Source of the DNA: Candidatus Zhuqueibacterota bacterium
GTDB lineage: Bacteria; Zhuqueibacterota; Zhuqueibacteria; Oceanimicrobiales; Oceanimicrobiaceae
DNA: 64,000 bases
NCBI GenBank assembly: GCA_029262055.1
Contig: JAJDAD010000012.1
Coordinates: 1-64,000 of the forward strand
Direction: 5' to 3'
Both the position numbers and the translations under genes were made by a program. The notes beneath the pieces are model-generated. The model saw only the letters and a list, made by a program, of their open reading frames with translations, did not search any database and was not told the origin of the DNA. Every line of letters begins with the position of its first letter. Position 1 is the first letter of the stretch. Positions 15,934 to 24,763 of the stretch are shown piece by piece.

Positions 15934-17730
15934 TTGCCAAATAACAACGTCATCCGTGTCCTTCCTGAGGATTTGGCTAACAAGATAGCGGCCGGTGAAG
16001 TCGTGGACCGCCCGGCTTCCGTTATAAAAGAGCTGGTTGAAAACAGCATCGATTCCGGTTCTGACGAAATCACCATCATTCTGAAGGATGGCGGCAAAGG
16101 ACTCATGCAGGTGGTGGACAACGGTGCGGGCATGAGCGAATCCGACATCATGCTGGCCTTCCAAAGGCACGCGACCAGCAAATTGCTGAACGTGGACGAT
16201 CTGTCCAAAATTGCTACGCTTGGCTTCCGCGGCGAAGCGCTCGCCAGCATTGCTTCGGTTTCGCAAGTGGAGGCGAGGTCTGTGCAGCAAGGAGAAAAAC
16301 TAGGCCACCGGCTGCACATCGATGGCGGCGTCATGAGTGATGCCGAGGGCACGGGCGGTGTGCCGGGCACTTCGGTTAGCGTGCGCAACCTGTTCTTCAA
16401 CACGCCGGCCCGCCGGAAGTTTCTCAAAACCGCTACGACTGAATACCGCCAGATACTGACGGTGTTGAATCGATTCTACCTGGCCTATCCCGAAATTGAG
16501 TTCACATTCATAAATGAAGATGAAGTCATCCACGAACTGCGCAAACAGCCGCATGAAGACAGAATCATCCAGGTGCTCGGCAATCGCGTGCGTAACAATT
16601 TGCTCAAGATACGAAATGACGGGCCGGTTAAAATAACGGGCTTTGTGGGTAACCAAGACGTGATCCGGCGGTCACGCGGCGACCAGTACATGTATTACAA
16701 CCGCCGGTTTTTTACCAGCAAAAACCTGGGGTACGCAGTGGTGGCGGCCTACAGCGAGATTCTGCCGCGCGGCTCTTATCCGATTTACATCGTGTTCATC
16801 GAGATGCCGACAGAGGAAGTGGACGTGAATGTCCATCCGACCAAGATGGAAATCAAATTTGCCAATGACTCGCTGGTCTTCAGCGCCATTCGCGGGAGTG
16901 TGAAGCGGGCACTGGTCTCTGAAAAAGTGATTCCGGAAGTGGCGCCCTGGGATGGTTTCTCATCCCTTCGTGGGCGGGGAACTGCGAGCCAGGGAGCAGG
17001 ATCCAGGCAGGACGGACAGATGAACTTTGCACAATTGCCGGAGGAGCTTCCGGGTTGGCCGGGCAGCGGCGCAGGCCGGGAAGAAACGGCTGCAACACCA
17101 GCCACCACATCCGGGATGCCTGGCCAGGAGGCTGCTGCGGGCAGCCCCAATGCGCTTGTGTATGAACGTACAAACATTTGGCAGGTGCACAACAAGTATA
17201 TTATTTCGCAGATCAAGAACGGCCTGATCATTATTGACCAGCATGTCGCGCACGAGCGTATTCTGTACGAGCAGGCGCTGGAGAGTTTCGAAAAACGCAA
17301 ACCCTCGTCGCAGCAACTGCTGTTTCCGCAAATCCTGGAATTGTCGCAGCAGGACTACTCGATCTTGCTTGAAATCCTGCCTTTTCTGGAGAACATTGGC
17401 TTTGTCGTCAAGGCCTTCGGCAAGAACACCGTGGTGATCGAAGGCGTGCCATCCGGGGTAAAAATAAGCGATGATGAAGAGATTTTGCTGCAAATCGTGG
17501 ACGAATACAAGCGCGGCAAAAGGGAGCGCACGGAGATCAGGGAAAACGTGGCAGCCTCGTACGCGTGCCACTCAGCCATCCGCGCCGGCGACCCACTAAC
17601 CCGGGAAGCCATGAACGGACTCATCGACCAGCTGTTTTCCACCAGGGAGCCGTACTTTTGTCCGCACGGCCGGCCGGTGCTCATCCACATGTCGCTGGAT
17701 GAGCTGGATAAGCGCTTCAAGAGGCACTAG
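15934..17730 (+). CDS. mutL: DNA mismatch repair endonuclease MutL
   Basis: A 598-residue GHKL ATPase that couples MutS mismatch recognition to strand incision. The N-terminal ATPase motifs are clear: KELVENSIDSGS, VDNGAGMSESD, TLGFRGEALASI and GTSVSVRNLFFNTPAR. A low-complexity linker (about 345-405) precedes the C-terminal domain, which retains the endonuclease elements DQHVAHERILYE (from Asp435), ACHSAIRAGD, FCPHGRP and a terminal FKR. The protein should therefore be a nicking MutL, unlike the E. coli form. The usual DQHA is DQHV here. Translation starts at TTG 15934 with GAGG 9 nt upstream, and no ATG fits. mutS is not in the window. The trp promoter begins 20 nt after the stop codon. Confidence 0.96.
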   Translation: MPNNNVIRVLPEDLANKIAAGEVVDRPASVIKELVENSIDSGSDEITIILKDGGKGLMQVVDNGAGMSESDIMLAFQRHATSKLLNVDDLSKIATLGFRGEALASIASVSQVEARSVQQGEKLGHRLHIDGGVMSDAEGTGGVPGTSVSVRNLFFNTPARRKFLKTATTEYRQILTVLNRFYLAYPEIEFTFINEDEVIHELRKQPHEDRIIQVLGNRVRNNLLKIRNDGPVKITGFVGNQDVIRRSRGDQYMYYNRRFFTSKNLGYAVVAAYSEILPRGSYPIYIVFIEMPTEEVDVNVHPTKMEIKFANDSLVFSAIRGSVKRALVSEKVIPEVAPWDGFSSLRGRGTASQGAGSRQDGQMNFAQLPEELPGWPGSGAGREETAATPATTSGMPGQEAAAGSPNALVYERTNIWQVHNKYIISQIKNGLIIIDQHVAHERILYEQALESFEKRKPSSQQLLFPQILELSQQDYSILLEILPFLENIGFVVKAFGKNTVVIEGVPSGVKISDDEEILLQIVDEYKRGKRERTEIRENVAASYACHSAIRAGDPLTREAMNGLIDQLFSTREPYFCPHGRPVLIHMSLDELDKRFKRH

Positions 17731-17749
17731 AAGCGTGCCCAAAAACCGC

Positions 17750-17777
17750 TTGACATTTGTTGAAATTACCTTATATT
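17750..17777 (+). promoter_or_regulatory. Promoter of the aromatic amino acid supraoperon
   Basis: A perfect TTGACA at 17750-17755, a 16-nt spacer and TATATT at 17772-17777. Transcription would begin near 17784, about 28 nt before the leader peptide start codon. It is immediately downstream of mutL and is the only good promoter seen before the operon. Confidence 0.7.
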
Positions 17778-17811
17778 CCGTTTTAATCATTTGAACGAGA
17801 CTGCAGGCGAT

Positions 17812-17904
17812 ATGAAGCATCTTCCCGCAAATTATTTTTGGCGCAACTGGTACTGGTATTATTATACCAGTAGTGGGAAGGACAGCCACAGCTCGTCGCG
17901 CTAA
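17812..17904 (+). CDS. trpL: Aromatic leader peptide (trpL-like), Trp/Tyr/Phe-rich
   Basis: A 30-residue open frame with ATG at 17812 and TAA at 17902-17904, starting 28 nt after the predicted transcription start. An AGG lies just upstream. Residues 8-18 read YFWRNWYWYYY: nine of eleven are aromatic, with Trp at 10, 13 and 15, Tyr at 8, 14, 16, 17 and 18, and Phe at 9. The codons for Tyr14-Trp15-Tyr16 are themselves strand 1 of the attenuator hairpin. As in the enterobacterial trp leader, ribosome pausing here should decide whether the downstream terminator forms. The Tyr and Phe codons are unusual for a trp leader and match the wider content of this operon. The start codon and hairpins are seen directly; regulation is inferred from the family mechanism. 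Confidence 0.88.
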   Translation: MKHLPANYFWRNWYWYYYTSSGKDSHSSSR

Positions 17905-17962
17905 CAGCGCCGGATTTCGGACTACCCAACCCACTACATAAAAACTATGTAGTGGGTTTTTT
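17851..17962 (+). promoter_or_regulatory. Transcription attenuator of the aromatic supraoperon (strands 1-4)
   Basis: Four pairing segments can be read. Strand 1 is TACTGGTAT (17851-17859). Strand 2 is ATACCAGTA (17864-17872), a perfect 9-bp complement of strand 1 that continues into GTGGG. Strand 3 is CCCACTACATA (17930-17940). Strand 4 is TATGTAGTGGG (17946-17956). Strand 2's GTAGTGGG (17870-17877) is identical to the core of strand 4, so it can pair with strand 3's CCCACTAC as an 8-bp antiterminator. A ribosome paused on the leader's aromatic codons would cover strand 1, free strand 2 to pair with strand 3, and allow read-through. Without pausing, 3:4 forms and terminates. The pairings are visible; the switch is inferred by analogy with known trp attenuators. 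Confidence 0.87.
17928..17962 (+). terminator. Attenuator terminator (strands 3:4)
   Basis: A perfect 13-bp stem, AACCCACTACATA with TATGTAGTGGGTT, a 5-nt loop AAAAC, and six T residues at 17957-17962. It ends 15 nt before the trpE start codon and so controls the whole operon. Confidence 0.9.
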
Positions 17963-17977
17963 ATTTTGAGGCAAACT

Positions 17978-19447
17978 ATGACGTTCGAGGAATTCGAAAA
18001 CTATGCCGGACAGGGCAACCTGATTCCGGTTTACAGCACGTACATGGCCGACTTGCTCACGCCGGTCTCGGCCTACCTGCGCCTGCAACAAGCTTCTTCC
18101 CGTGCCTTTCTGCTCGAAAGTGTAGAGGGCGGCGAGAAAAGCGCGCGCTTCTCTTTTCTCGGGTTTGAGCCGTTCAGCACGATTCGAGTTTCGGATGGCT
18201 GGCTGGAAATTGAAGACGGTCCCCACACCAGGAGGGTGCAAGACAACATTTTCGACTACCTTGCGAAGCGTCTTGAAGAATACCGGCCGGTACGTCCCGA
18301 CAGTCTGCCGCGCTTCACCGGTGGTGCGGTTGGTTACTTCGGTTACGAGACCATTCGGTACATCGAAGATATTCCGGTGCAATCCGAGTCCGTGCCCGGA
18401 ATACCGGAAGCCGTGGTGATGTTGTTCGATACAGTGCTTGCGTTTGATCATCTTCGCCACCAGATTTACATCATAAAGAACGTATTTCTGCCGGACGGGG
18501 AGACCAATCTGCGGGACGCCTACGCGCAAGCGCAGGTAGAAATCGGGCGGGTTGCAGAGATGCTGGACGTTCAGATTCCGCAGGGCAAAGCTAACGTCAG
18601 CCAGAACGGATATTTGGTCGAGTCGAATTTTCGGGAAGAGGATTTCAAGGCAGCGGTTGAGCGGGCCAAGGAATACATTGCCAGCGGGGACATATTTCAG
18701 GTGGTGCTGTCGCAGCGGTTTTCCCGCCCCATCGATGCGGCGCCCTTTGCAATATACCGTGCTTTGCGCGTTGTCAATCCTTCCCCGTATCTCTATTTTA
18801 TGCAAATGGACGATTGCAGCATCATCGGGTCCTCACCTGAGCTTCTGGTCAGGGTAGAGGAAGGTCAGGTGGAGGTTCGTCCGATTGCGGGCACACGGCC
18901 GAGGGGTGGCACGGAAGCAGAAGACGCCCGATTGCAGGCGGAGCTGGCTGCTGATGAGAAAGAAAAGGCCGAGCACGTCATGCTGGTGGATCTTGGTCGC
19001 AATGACGTCGGCAAGGTCAGCACGCCGGGCTCTGTTGCGGTCAACGAGTTTATGACCGTTGAAAAGTACTCACACGTGATGCACCTGGTTTCCAATGTGC
19101 GGGGCAAACTGAAGCCCAATCTGACCGCCCTCGATGCCCTGAAATCCTGCTTCCCGGCGGGTACGGTTTCCGGTGCTCCCAAAATCCGGGCTATGGAAAT
19201 CATCAGTGAATTGGAAAACGAACGGCGGGGGGTCTACGCTGGCGCCCTGGGCTACCTGGATTTTGCAGGAAACCTGGACACCTGCATCGCGATTCGGACC
19301 ATTCTAACCAGCGATGGGCATGCCTATTTTCAGGCGGGTGCCGGAATCGTGGCGGATTCGGTTCCACAACGGGAATTCGAAGAGACTGAGCACAAGGCGG
19401 CGGCCCTGCGGGCGGCCATCGAGTTCGCAGAAATGGGTATGAAATGA
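17978..19447 (+). CDS. trpE: Anthranilate synthase component I
   Basis: A 489-residue protein that converts chorismate to anthranilate using ammonia from TrpG. Signature blocks are ASGDIFQVVLSQRF, SIIGSSPELLVR, RPIAGTRPRG, LVDLGRNDVGKV, CFPAGTVSGAPKIRAMEI and YAGALGYLDFAGNLDTCIA. Near the N-terminus FLLESVEGG preserves the LLES-type tryptophan feedback site, so the enzyme is probably inhibited by Trp as well as controlled by the attenuator. ATG 17978 has GAGG 6 nt upstream; an earlier in-frame TTG at 17966 would overlap that site. It is the first structural gene after the attenuator, and its end overlaps trpG by 4 nt. Confidence 0.97.
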   Translation: MTFEEFENYAGQGNLIPVYSTYMADLLTPVSAYLRLQQASSRAFLLESVEGGEKSARFSFLGFEPFSTIRVSDGWLEIEDGPHTRRVQDNIFDYLAKRLEEYRPVRPDSLPRFTGGAVGYFGYETIRYIEDIPVQSESVPGIPEAVVMLFDTVLAFDHLRHQIYIIKNVFLPDGETNLRDAYAQAQVEIGRVAEMLDVQIPQGKANVSQNGYLVESNFREEDFKAAVERAKEYIASGDIFQVVLSQRFSRPIDAAPFAIYRALRVVNPSPYLYFMQMDDCSIIGSSPELLVRVEEGQVEVRPIAGTRPRGGTEAEDARLQAELAADEKEKAEHVMLVDLGRNDVGKVSTPGSVAVNEFMTVEKYSHVMHLVSNVRGKLKPNLTALDALKSCFPAGTVSGAPKIRAMEIISELENERRGVYAGALGYLDFAGNLDTCIAIRTILTSDGHAYFQAGAGIVADSVPQREFEETEHKAAALRAAIEFAEMGMK

Positions 19448-20034
19448 TTCTGATGATTGACAATTACGATTCATTTACCTTTAATCTCGTACAGTATTTG
19501 GCGGAATTGGGAGCAGACCTGGAGGTCCGGCGCAACGACGCAATCTCCACCAGCCAAATCGCAGAACTTGGGCCAATCGGAATCGTTATTTCTCCCGGGC
19601 CGGGACGACCTGAGAATGCAGGCGTCTGCATAGATCTAATTAAGGAGCTGGGCGACCGGCAGCCGATTTTGGGTGTGTGTTTGGGACACCAAGCGCTTGG
19701 CGTGGCATTCGGCGGGCAGGTGGTTCGCGCACCTGAACTTATGCATGGCAAGACCTCGAAGGTTTTTCATGAAGGCCAGGGGCTTTTTCACGACCTCGAC
19801 AGCGGCTTCGTGGCGACGCGCTACCATTCTCTCGTGGTCGAGCGGGCGTCTCTGCCGGAGACGTTAACCGTGACTGCTGAGACGAAGGATAAAACCATCA
19901 TGGGACTGCAGCATACCAGCCTGCCGCTGTTTGGCGTGCAATTTCATCCTGAGTCCATCCTTACTGACGGTGGTAAACAGTTGTTGAGGAATTTTCTGGA
20001 TATTTGTGCGAAGCCTAGCGGGGACACGACATGA
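19444..20034 (+). CDS. trpG: Anthranilate synthase component II (glutamine amidotransferase)
   Basis: A 196-residue class I glutamine amidotransferase that supplies ammonia to TrpE. The catalytic triad is visible: Cys79 in GVCLGHQALG, and His168 and Glu170 in GVQFHPES. The oxyanion loop SPGPGRPENAG and N-terminal DNYDSFTFNLVQYL are typical. The same protein may serve p-aminobenzoate synthesis, as TrpG/PabA often does; its place between trpE and trpD supports the Trp role. The start overlaps the end of trpE (ATGA) and its own end overlaps trpD, so translation is coupled. Confidence 0.96.
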   Translation: MILMIDNYDSFTFNLVQYLAELGADLEVRRNDAISTSQIAELGPIGIVISPGPGRPENAGVCIDLIKELGDRQPILGVCLGHQALGVAFGGQVVRAPELMHGKTSKVFHEGQGLFHDLDSGFVATRYHSLVVERASLPETLTVTAETKDKTIMGLQHTSLPLFGVQFHPESILTDGGKQLLRNFLDICAKPSGDTT

Positions 20035-21050
20035 TTCAAACTGCATTGAAAGAAGTCATTACCGGCCGGGATCTGAACCGCCAGCAAGCGTGCGACGTCA
20101 TGCGTTTCATCATGGACGGGCAGGCCACACCCGCCCAGATCGCCGGCTTTCTCGTGGCCGAAAAGCTGAAGGGAGAGACGTTCCAGGAAGTGGCGGGCTT
20201 TGCCACCGCTATGCGCGAAAAAGCTACCCCGGTGACAACCGTACACAAGAATGCTATCGACATGTGCGGCACAGGTGGTGATTGTGCCGGCATCTTCAAT
20301 GTTTCTACGGTCGCTTCTTTTGTGGTCGCGGCATGTGGTGTGCCGGTGGCCAAGCATGGGAATCGTTCGGTTTCGAGCCAATGTGGCAGTGCCGATTTGC
20401 TGGAGTCTCTCGGCGTAAATATCGATTTGACGCCGGCCCAGGTCGGGCGCTGTCTGGATGAGATTTTTTTCGGCTTCTTGCACGCGCCTGCCCTGCACAG
20501 AGCCATGAAGTACGCCGTTGGACCGCGACGAGAGCTTGGGATTCAGACGGTATTCAATATTCTGGGGCCGATCACCAACCCTGCGGCCGTGCGCCGGCAA
20601 TTGCTCGGTGTTTTCGATGCCAAAGTTGCCCGGCTTATGGCTGAAGTCCTGCGTGAACTTGGCGTAGACCACGTTTTGGTCGTGCACAGCGACGATGGTA
20701 TGGACGAGGTTTCTATCTATGCACCGACAAAAGCCTTTGAAGTACGTGGCAGCGAGATGCGCGAACTGCAGATTCTGCCGGCGCAGTTTGGCCTGGAATC
20801 GCCGTCAGGCGGAGCTGCGAAGGGGGGCACGCCGGCTGAAAATGCCCAAATCGCCCTCGATGTCTTGTCCGGCCGCGTTGGACCCGAGCGAGAATTCGTG
20901 CTGGCAAACGCCGCCTGCGGCCTGGTTGTCGGCGGATTGACTGACGATTTCGGGCAGGCCGCCGAGCTCGCTCTTGATGCGCTTGATTCGGGGAACGCCC
21001 TCAACAAGTTGGATGAGCTGCGACAAATGAGCCAGGTATTGGCAAAATGA
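20031..21050 (+). CDS. trpD: Anthranilate phosphoribosyltransferase
   Basis: A 339-residue enzyme that transfers phosphoribose from PRPP to anthranilate. The PRPP and anthranilate motifs are intact: DMCGTGGDCAGIFNVST (GTGGD at 80-84), KHGNRSVSSQCGSAD (108-122) and a VGPRRELGIQTVFNILGPITNPA block. It is a separate gene and not fused to trpG as in enterobacteria. It overlaps trpG and trpC by 4 nt each, consistent with translational coupling in a single transcript. Confidence 0.96.
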   Translation: MIQTALKEVITGRDLNRQQACDVMRFIMDGQATPAQIAGFLVAEKLKGETFQEVAGFATAMREKATPVTTVHKNAIDMCGTGGDCAGIFNVSTVASFVVAACGVPVAKHGNRSVSSQCGSADLLESLGVNIDLTPAQVGRCLDEIFFGFLHAPALHRAMKYAVGPRRELGIQTVFNILGPITNPAAVRRQLLGVFDAKVARLMAEVLRELGVDHVLVVHSDDGMDEVSIYAPTKAFEVRGSEMRELQILPAQFGLESPSGGAAKGGTPAENAQIALDVLSGRVGPEREFVLANAACGLVVGGLTDDFGQAAELALDALDSGNALNKLDELRQMSQVLAK

Positions 21051-21841
21051 GTATTCTAACCGAAATTCTGCGCGACAAGAAGGTCGAGGTCAGCAAACGG
21101 CAATCTCAGGTTTCCTTGTCCGCTCTTTTGGGACGCGTAAAAGACCAGCCGGGTGTGACGTCCTTGAGGGAGAAACTGCAACAATCAGAAACCGTTGCGG
21201 TCATTGCAGAGATCAAGAAGGCCTCACCATCGGTCGGCGTTATTCGGGAAGATTTTGAGCCGGTTGAGATAGCTGAAAGTTATGTTCGGAATGGCGCAGC
21301 TGCTATTTCCGTGCTGACCGACGAAAAGTACTTCTCCGGCAGTTTGGAATATCTGGAGTTGGTACGGGATAACGTTGACCAGCCGTTGTTGCGCAAGGAT
21401 TTCATCATTGAGCCGTATCAGATTGTTGAATCGCGTGCGGGCGGCGCCGATGCCATTTTACTGATCGTTAGCGCGTTGTCCAAAGATCAGTGCAAAGAGC
21501 TGGCCGCGACCGCCAGGGAATACGAGCTGGACTTTTTGGTCGAAGTGCACACTACCGCGGAGATTGAGTTTGCGCTAGGTGAGGAGTACCCGTTGGTCGG
21601 GGTCAACAATCGTGATTTAAGCTCGTTTACCACAGATCTGACCACAACTGAGAAGCTCGTAAGGATCGCCCCTGCGAGTACGGTCGTAGTCTCGGAAAGC
21701 GGCCTCGGCAGCGGGAAGGATGTTGAGCGCCTGAGCAGAGCCGGCGTCGACGCTGTCCTGATAGGGGAAAGCCTCATGCGCCGGCCAGACCCGGGAGAGG
21801 CGCTGCAAGAATTCGTTGGAGTCACAAAATGCCAAAGGTAA
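21047..21841 (+). CDS. trpC: Indole-3-glycerol phosphate synthase
   Basis: A 264-residue TIM-barrel enzyme that closes the indole ring from CdRP. Conserved strands are VIAEIKKASPSVGVI (catalytic Lys57), LLRKDFIIEPYQI, GADAILLIVSAL, DFLVEVHT, VGVNNRDLSSF and VVSESGLGSGKDV. The length is normal for a monofunctional TrpC. It overlaps trpD by 4 nt and trpF by 13 nt. Confidence 0.96.
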   Translation: MSILTEILRDKKVEVSKRQSQVSLSALLGRVKDQPGVTSLREKLQQSETVAVIAEIKKASPSVGVIREDFEPVEIAESYVRNGAAAISVLTDEKYFSGSLEYLELVRDNVDQPLLRKDFIIEPYQIVESRAGGADAILLIVSALSKDQCKELAATAREYELDFLVEVHTTAEIEFALGEEYPLVGVNNRDLSSFTTDLTTTEKLVRIAPASTVVVSESGLGSGKDVERLSRAGVDAVLIGESLMRRPDPGEALQEFVGVTKCQR

Positions 21842-22467
21842 AGGTCTGTGGTATCACCAATGCCGATGATGCGCTGCTCGCCTGCGACCTGGGTGCGGAT
21901 GCGCTGGGTTTTATTTTCTATGAAAAAAGTCCACGCCACATCGCTGCGCACAACGCAAAGGCCATCGTGCAGAGCTTGCCGCCGTTTGTGACCAGTGTCG
22001 GGGTTTTCGTGAACGCGACACCGGAGTTTGTGAACGAGGTTTGCGCTGATTTATCTTTGGATCTGGCGCAATTGCACGGCGACGAAACGCCGCAGTATTG
22101 CGCCGCGCTGCAGTCTGACTTCCTGAAAGTCTTCAGGGTCGGGCAGAATTTTGACCTGAGCACACTGGCCCAATATCCCACTGCTAAAGGGTATTTGCTT
22201 GACACGTACCAGAAAGACGTCTATGGCGGAACCGGCCATACATTTGATTGGTCTGCGGCTGCCGGGGCCAATCAATATGGTTCAGTTGTCCTCTCCGGTG
22301 GCCTTTCAGCGGAGAATGTGCGTGCCGGCATTACCGCTGTTGCGCCCTATGCCGTGGATGTTTGCAGCGGGGTAGAAGCTCATCCCGGCAAAAAAGATCC
22401 GAAGGAGTTGAAGAGATTTATGCAGGAAATAGAAGCGATGAAACCACCGGAGTTGCAAGTTGCCTAA
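21829..22467 (+). CDS. trpF: Phosphoribosylanthranilate isomerase
   Basis: A 212-residue TIM-barrel isomerase (PRA to CdRP). Typical motifs are [11 protein letters not shown] with the catalytic Cys, [41 protein letters not shown] and [15 protein letters not shown]. It overlaps trpC by 13 nt and trpB by 8 nt. It is monofunctional, unlike the TrpC-TrpF fusion of E. coli. Confidence 0.95.
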   Translation: MPKVKVCGITNADDALLACDLGADALGFIFYEKSPRHIAAHNAKAIVQSLPPFVTSVGVFVNATPEFVNEVCADLSLDLAQLHGDETPQYCAALQSDFLKVFRVGQNFDLSTLAQYPTAKGYLLDTYQKDVYGGTGHTFDWSAAAGANQYGSVVLSGGLSAENVRAGITAVAPYAVDVCSGVEAHPGKKDPKELKRFMQEIEAMKPPELQVA

Positions 22468-23665
22468 CCCAGAGACAGACATCGCCCTGCCGGACAAAAG
22501 CGGGTACTTTGGCGCTTTTGGCGGCAAGTTCGTACCCGAAGTACTGCTCCCCGCCCTCGCTGAGCTGGAAGCAGCTTATCTTGAAGCACGGCATGACGCC
22601 GACTTCAAGTCGAAGCTGGAGCAGGAGTTGAAGCAGTATTCCGGGCGAACAACGCCGTTGACCTACGCAGCGCGTTTGACGGAACACCTCGGCGGCGCCA
22701 GAATTTTTCTGAAGCGGGAGGATTTGAATCACACCGGGGCCCACAAAATAAACAACGCCCTCGGTCAGATTCTTCTTGCTCAGAGAATGGGTAAACAACG
22801 TATTATCGCTGAAACAGGAGCCGGTCAGCATGGCGTCGCGACTGCGACCGTGGCGGCGCGGTTTGGCCTGAACTGCGTGGTGTACATGGGGGAGGAGGAC
22901 ACGCGGCGGCAGGAGCTCAATGTCTTCCGAATGAAGCTGCTCGGGGCCGAGGTCGTACCGGTCACGGGTGGTAGCAGAACCTTGAAGGACGCCATCAACG
23001 AAGCGTTGCGTGACTGGGTCACCAACGTTCGGGACACCTTTTATCTTATCGGGTCCGTGGTTGGACCACACCCGTATCCTATGCTGGTGCGGGATTTCCA
23101 GGCGGTTATCGGCCGTGAAACGCGGCAGCAGTTCCTTGAGAGAGAAAGCAGATTGCCTGATTACGTAGTTGCCTGCGTGGGCGGCGGCAGCAACGCCATC
23201 GGGATGTTTCACCCGTTTCTCAACGATTCCGTGGTACAGATGATTGGAGTGGAGGCCGGCGGGCTTGGACTGCAGACGAACCGGCACGCCGCGACACTAT
23301 GTTCCGGGACTAAAGGCGTCTTGCACGGGGCCATGACCTATCTTTTGCAGGATGGGGACGGCCAGATCCAGGAGGCGCATTCGGTTTCAGCCGGATTGGA
23401 TTATCCGGGCGTCGGTCCCGAACACAGCTACCTGAAAGACTCAGGGCGCGTTGCCTACCAGTCGGTCACTGATGCTGAGGCGTTGCAGGCGGTTAAGCTC
23501 CTTTCAGAGACTGAGGGCATCATTCCGGCTCTGGAAACAGCCCACGCGCTCGCGTTCACGGCTAAGCTTGCGCAGAAAACCAGCCAGGATCAGGCGATCA
23601 TTGTGTGTCTTTCGGGCCGTGGCGACAAGGACGTGCGAGTAATTCAGCAGGAGTTGAACTTATGA
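22460..23665 (+). CDS. trpB: Tryptophan synthase beta chain
   Basis: A 401-residue PLP enzyme that condenses indole with serine. The PLP lysine lies in [18 protein letters not shown], followed by [17 protein letters not shown], the phosphate-binding [10 protein letters not shown], and the [12 protein letters not shown] block typical of TrpB1. Translation begins at TTG 22460 with GGAG 7 nt upstream, since no ATG or GTG is suitably placed. It overlaps the 3' end of trpF by 8 nt and is followed after 10 nt by trpA, with which it forms the alpha2-beta2 channelling complex. Confidence 0.96.
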   Translation: MPNPETDIALPDKSGYFGAFGGKFVPEVLLPALAELEAAYLEARHDADFKSKLEQELKQYSGRTTPLTYAARLTEHLGGARIFLKREDLNHTGAHKINNALGQILLAQRMGKQRIIAETGAGQHGVATATVAARFGLNCVVYMGEEDTRRQELNVFRMKLLGAEVVPVTGGSRTLKDAINEALRDWVTNVRDTFYLIGSVVGPHPYPMLVRDFQAVIGRETRQQFLERESRLPDYVVACVGGGSNAIGMFHPFLNDSVVQMIGVEAGGLGLQTNRHAATLCSGTKGVLHGAMTYLLQDGDGQIQEAHSVSAGLDYPGVGPEHSYLKDSGRVAYQSVTDAEALQAVKLLSETEGIIPALETAHALAFTAKLAQKTSQDQAIIVCLSGRGDKDVRVIQQELNL

Positions 23666-23675
23666 GGACGTCGCT

Positions 23676-24491
23676 ATGAGCCGGCTTGCAAACTTAATCA
23701 GGGACCGGATGGCACAGCGGAAGAAGCTGCTATCTGTTTTTCTGACTGCCGGCTATCCTGAACTTGAAAGTCTGCCGCAATTGGTGGATATAGTCGCGGA
23801 CAGCGGCGCGGATTTTGTGGAGATCGGCATTCCATTCTCCGACCCGATAGCCGATGGCCCGGTGATCCAGAAATCGTCTCAGGTTGCGTTAGCCAATGGC
23901 ATCGATCTAAGAAGGATCATTGAACAGATAAGCGAAATCCGAAAAACCAACGATATACCGATTGTTTTGATGGGTTACTTAAACCCAATGTTGCGATACG
24001 GGTTACGCGATTTTGTTACGGATGCCCAAGGTTGCGGAGTGGATGGCTTTATCATCCCGGACCTGATTCCGGAAGAGTATGAGCGCTTGCAGCCGGCATT
24101 CCCGCCGTCCTCCCCAGGTGTCAATTTTCTGGTTTCGCCAAATACGCCTCTGGCCCGCGCCAAAGCGATCGCGGACCTCACTCACGATTTTGTTTATTGT
24201 GTGTCAGTAACAGGAGTGACAGGCGCTCGTGACGGGATCGCAACCGAGACAGTGGCGTTCTTGCAGAGTATTCGGCAGGTTGTCTCCCGTCCGTACTTTG
24301 TGGGATTTGGCATATCCTCAGCGCAAGATGCGGCCCGGTTGGCCGGGTTGAGCGACGGCGTCATTGTAGGCAGCGCGATCATCAGGATTCTCGACCGGAC
24401 TGAGCCGATGGCTGCCCGATTGGGGACGGTTGGTGACTATGTCTCAGGTCTTAAATCCGCATTGGAAGGGTTGTCAGATGGAAATTGCTGA
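23676..24491 (+). CDS. trpA: Tryptophan synthase alpha chain
   Basis: A 271-residue TIM-barrel enzyme that cleaves indole-3-glycerol phosphate. The catalytic Glu49 and Asp60 are in FVEIGIPFSDPIADGP. Other landmarks are VLMGYLNPMLRYG, DGFIIPDLIPEE, YCVSVTGVTGAR and VGFGISSAQDAARL. It is the last of seven canonical trp genes and overlaps the chorismate mutase gene by 14 nt, which ties the Trp block to the common aromatic block in one transcript. Confidence 0.96.
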   Translation: MSRLANLIRDRMAQRKKLLSVFLTAGYPELESLPQLVDIVADSGADFVEIGIPFSDPIADGPVIQKSSQVALANGIDLRRIIEQISEIRKTNDIPIVLMGYLNPMLRYGLRDFVTDAQGCGVDGFIIPDLIPEEYERLQPAFPPSSPGVNFLVSPNTPLARAKAIADLTHDFVYCVSVTGVTGARDGIATETVAFLQSIRQVVSRPYFVGFGISSAQDAARLAGLSDGVIVGSAIIRILDRTEPMAARLGTVGDYVSGLKSALEGLSDGNC

Positions 24492-24762
24492 TTGGCGCAA
24501 GCTCATCGATGAAATCGATTCAGAAATGCTACAGTTGTTGAGTAAGCGGGTTCAGTACACAATTCACATAGGCGATATCAAGGCGGTGAACGGGCAGGCG
24601 GTGTACTCTCCAGAACGGGAGGCCATCATCCTGGAAAGACTCATTCTGGAAAACAGCGGTCCGTTAACCGAAGAAGGCGTTCGCAGGATTTTCGAACGCA
24701 TCATTGATGAATCGCGATGTATCGAAAAACAACACTGCAAAGACATGCAGAGGGAGAAATGA
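24478..24762 (+). CDS. Chorismate mutase (AroQ class)
   Basis: A 94-residue all-helical chorismate mutase that makes prephenate. MEIADWRKLIDEIDSEMLQL, LLSKRVQYTIHIGDIK and the later YSPEREAIILERL match the AroQ-fold signature (Arg and Lys in helix 1 and the loop, then xPxRExxIL). ATG 24478 has AAGGG upstream and gives the usual length; an upstream in-frame start would add residues that read through trpA sequence. It overlaps trpA by 14 nt and ends one base before the DAHP synthase start. Stand-alone mutases encoded beside type I-beta DAHP synthases can associate with them; that is inference here. Confidence 0.9.
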   Translation: MEIADWRKLIDEIDSEMLQLLSKRVQYTIHIGDIKAVNGQAVYSPEREAIILERLILENSGPLTEEGVRRIFERIIDESRCIEKQHCKDMQREK

Positions 24763-24763
24763 A

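Noticed and set aside
17945-18805. 286-codon minus-strand frame across trpE
   Set aside because: trpE has intact motifs on the other strand, and the antisense product is Arg/His-rich without a known domain.
22418-23287. 289-codon minus-strand frame across trpB
   Set aside because: Antisense shadow of trpB; the sense frame contains the PLP lysine and all conserved blocks.
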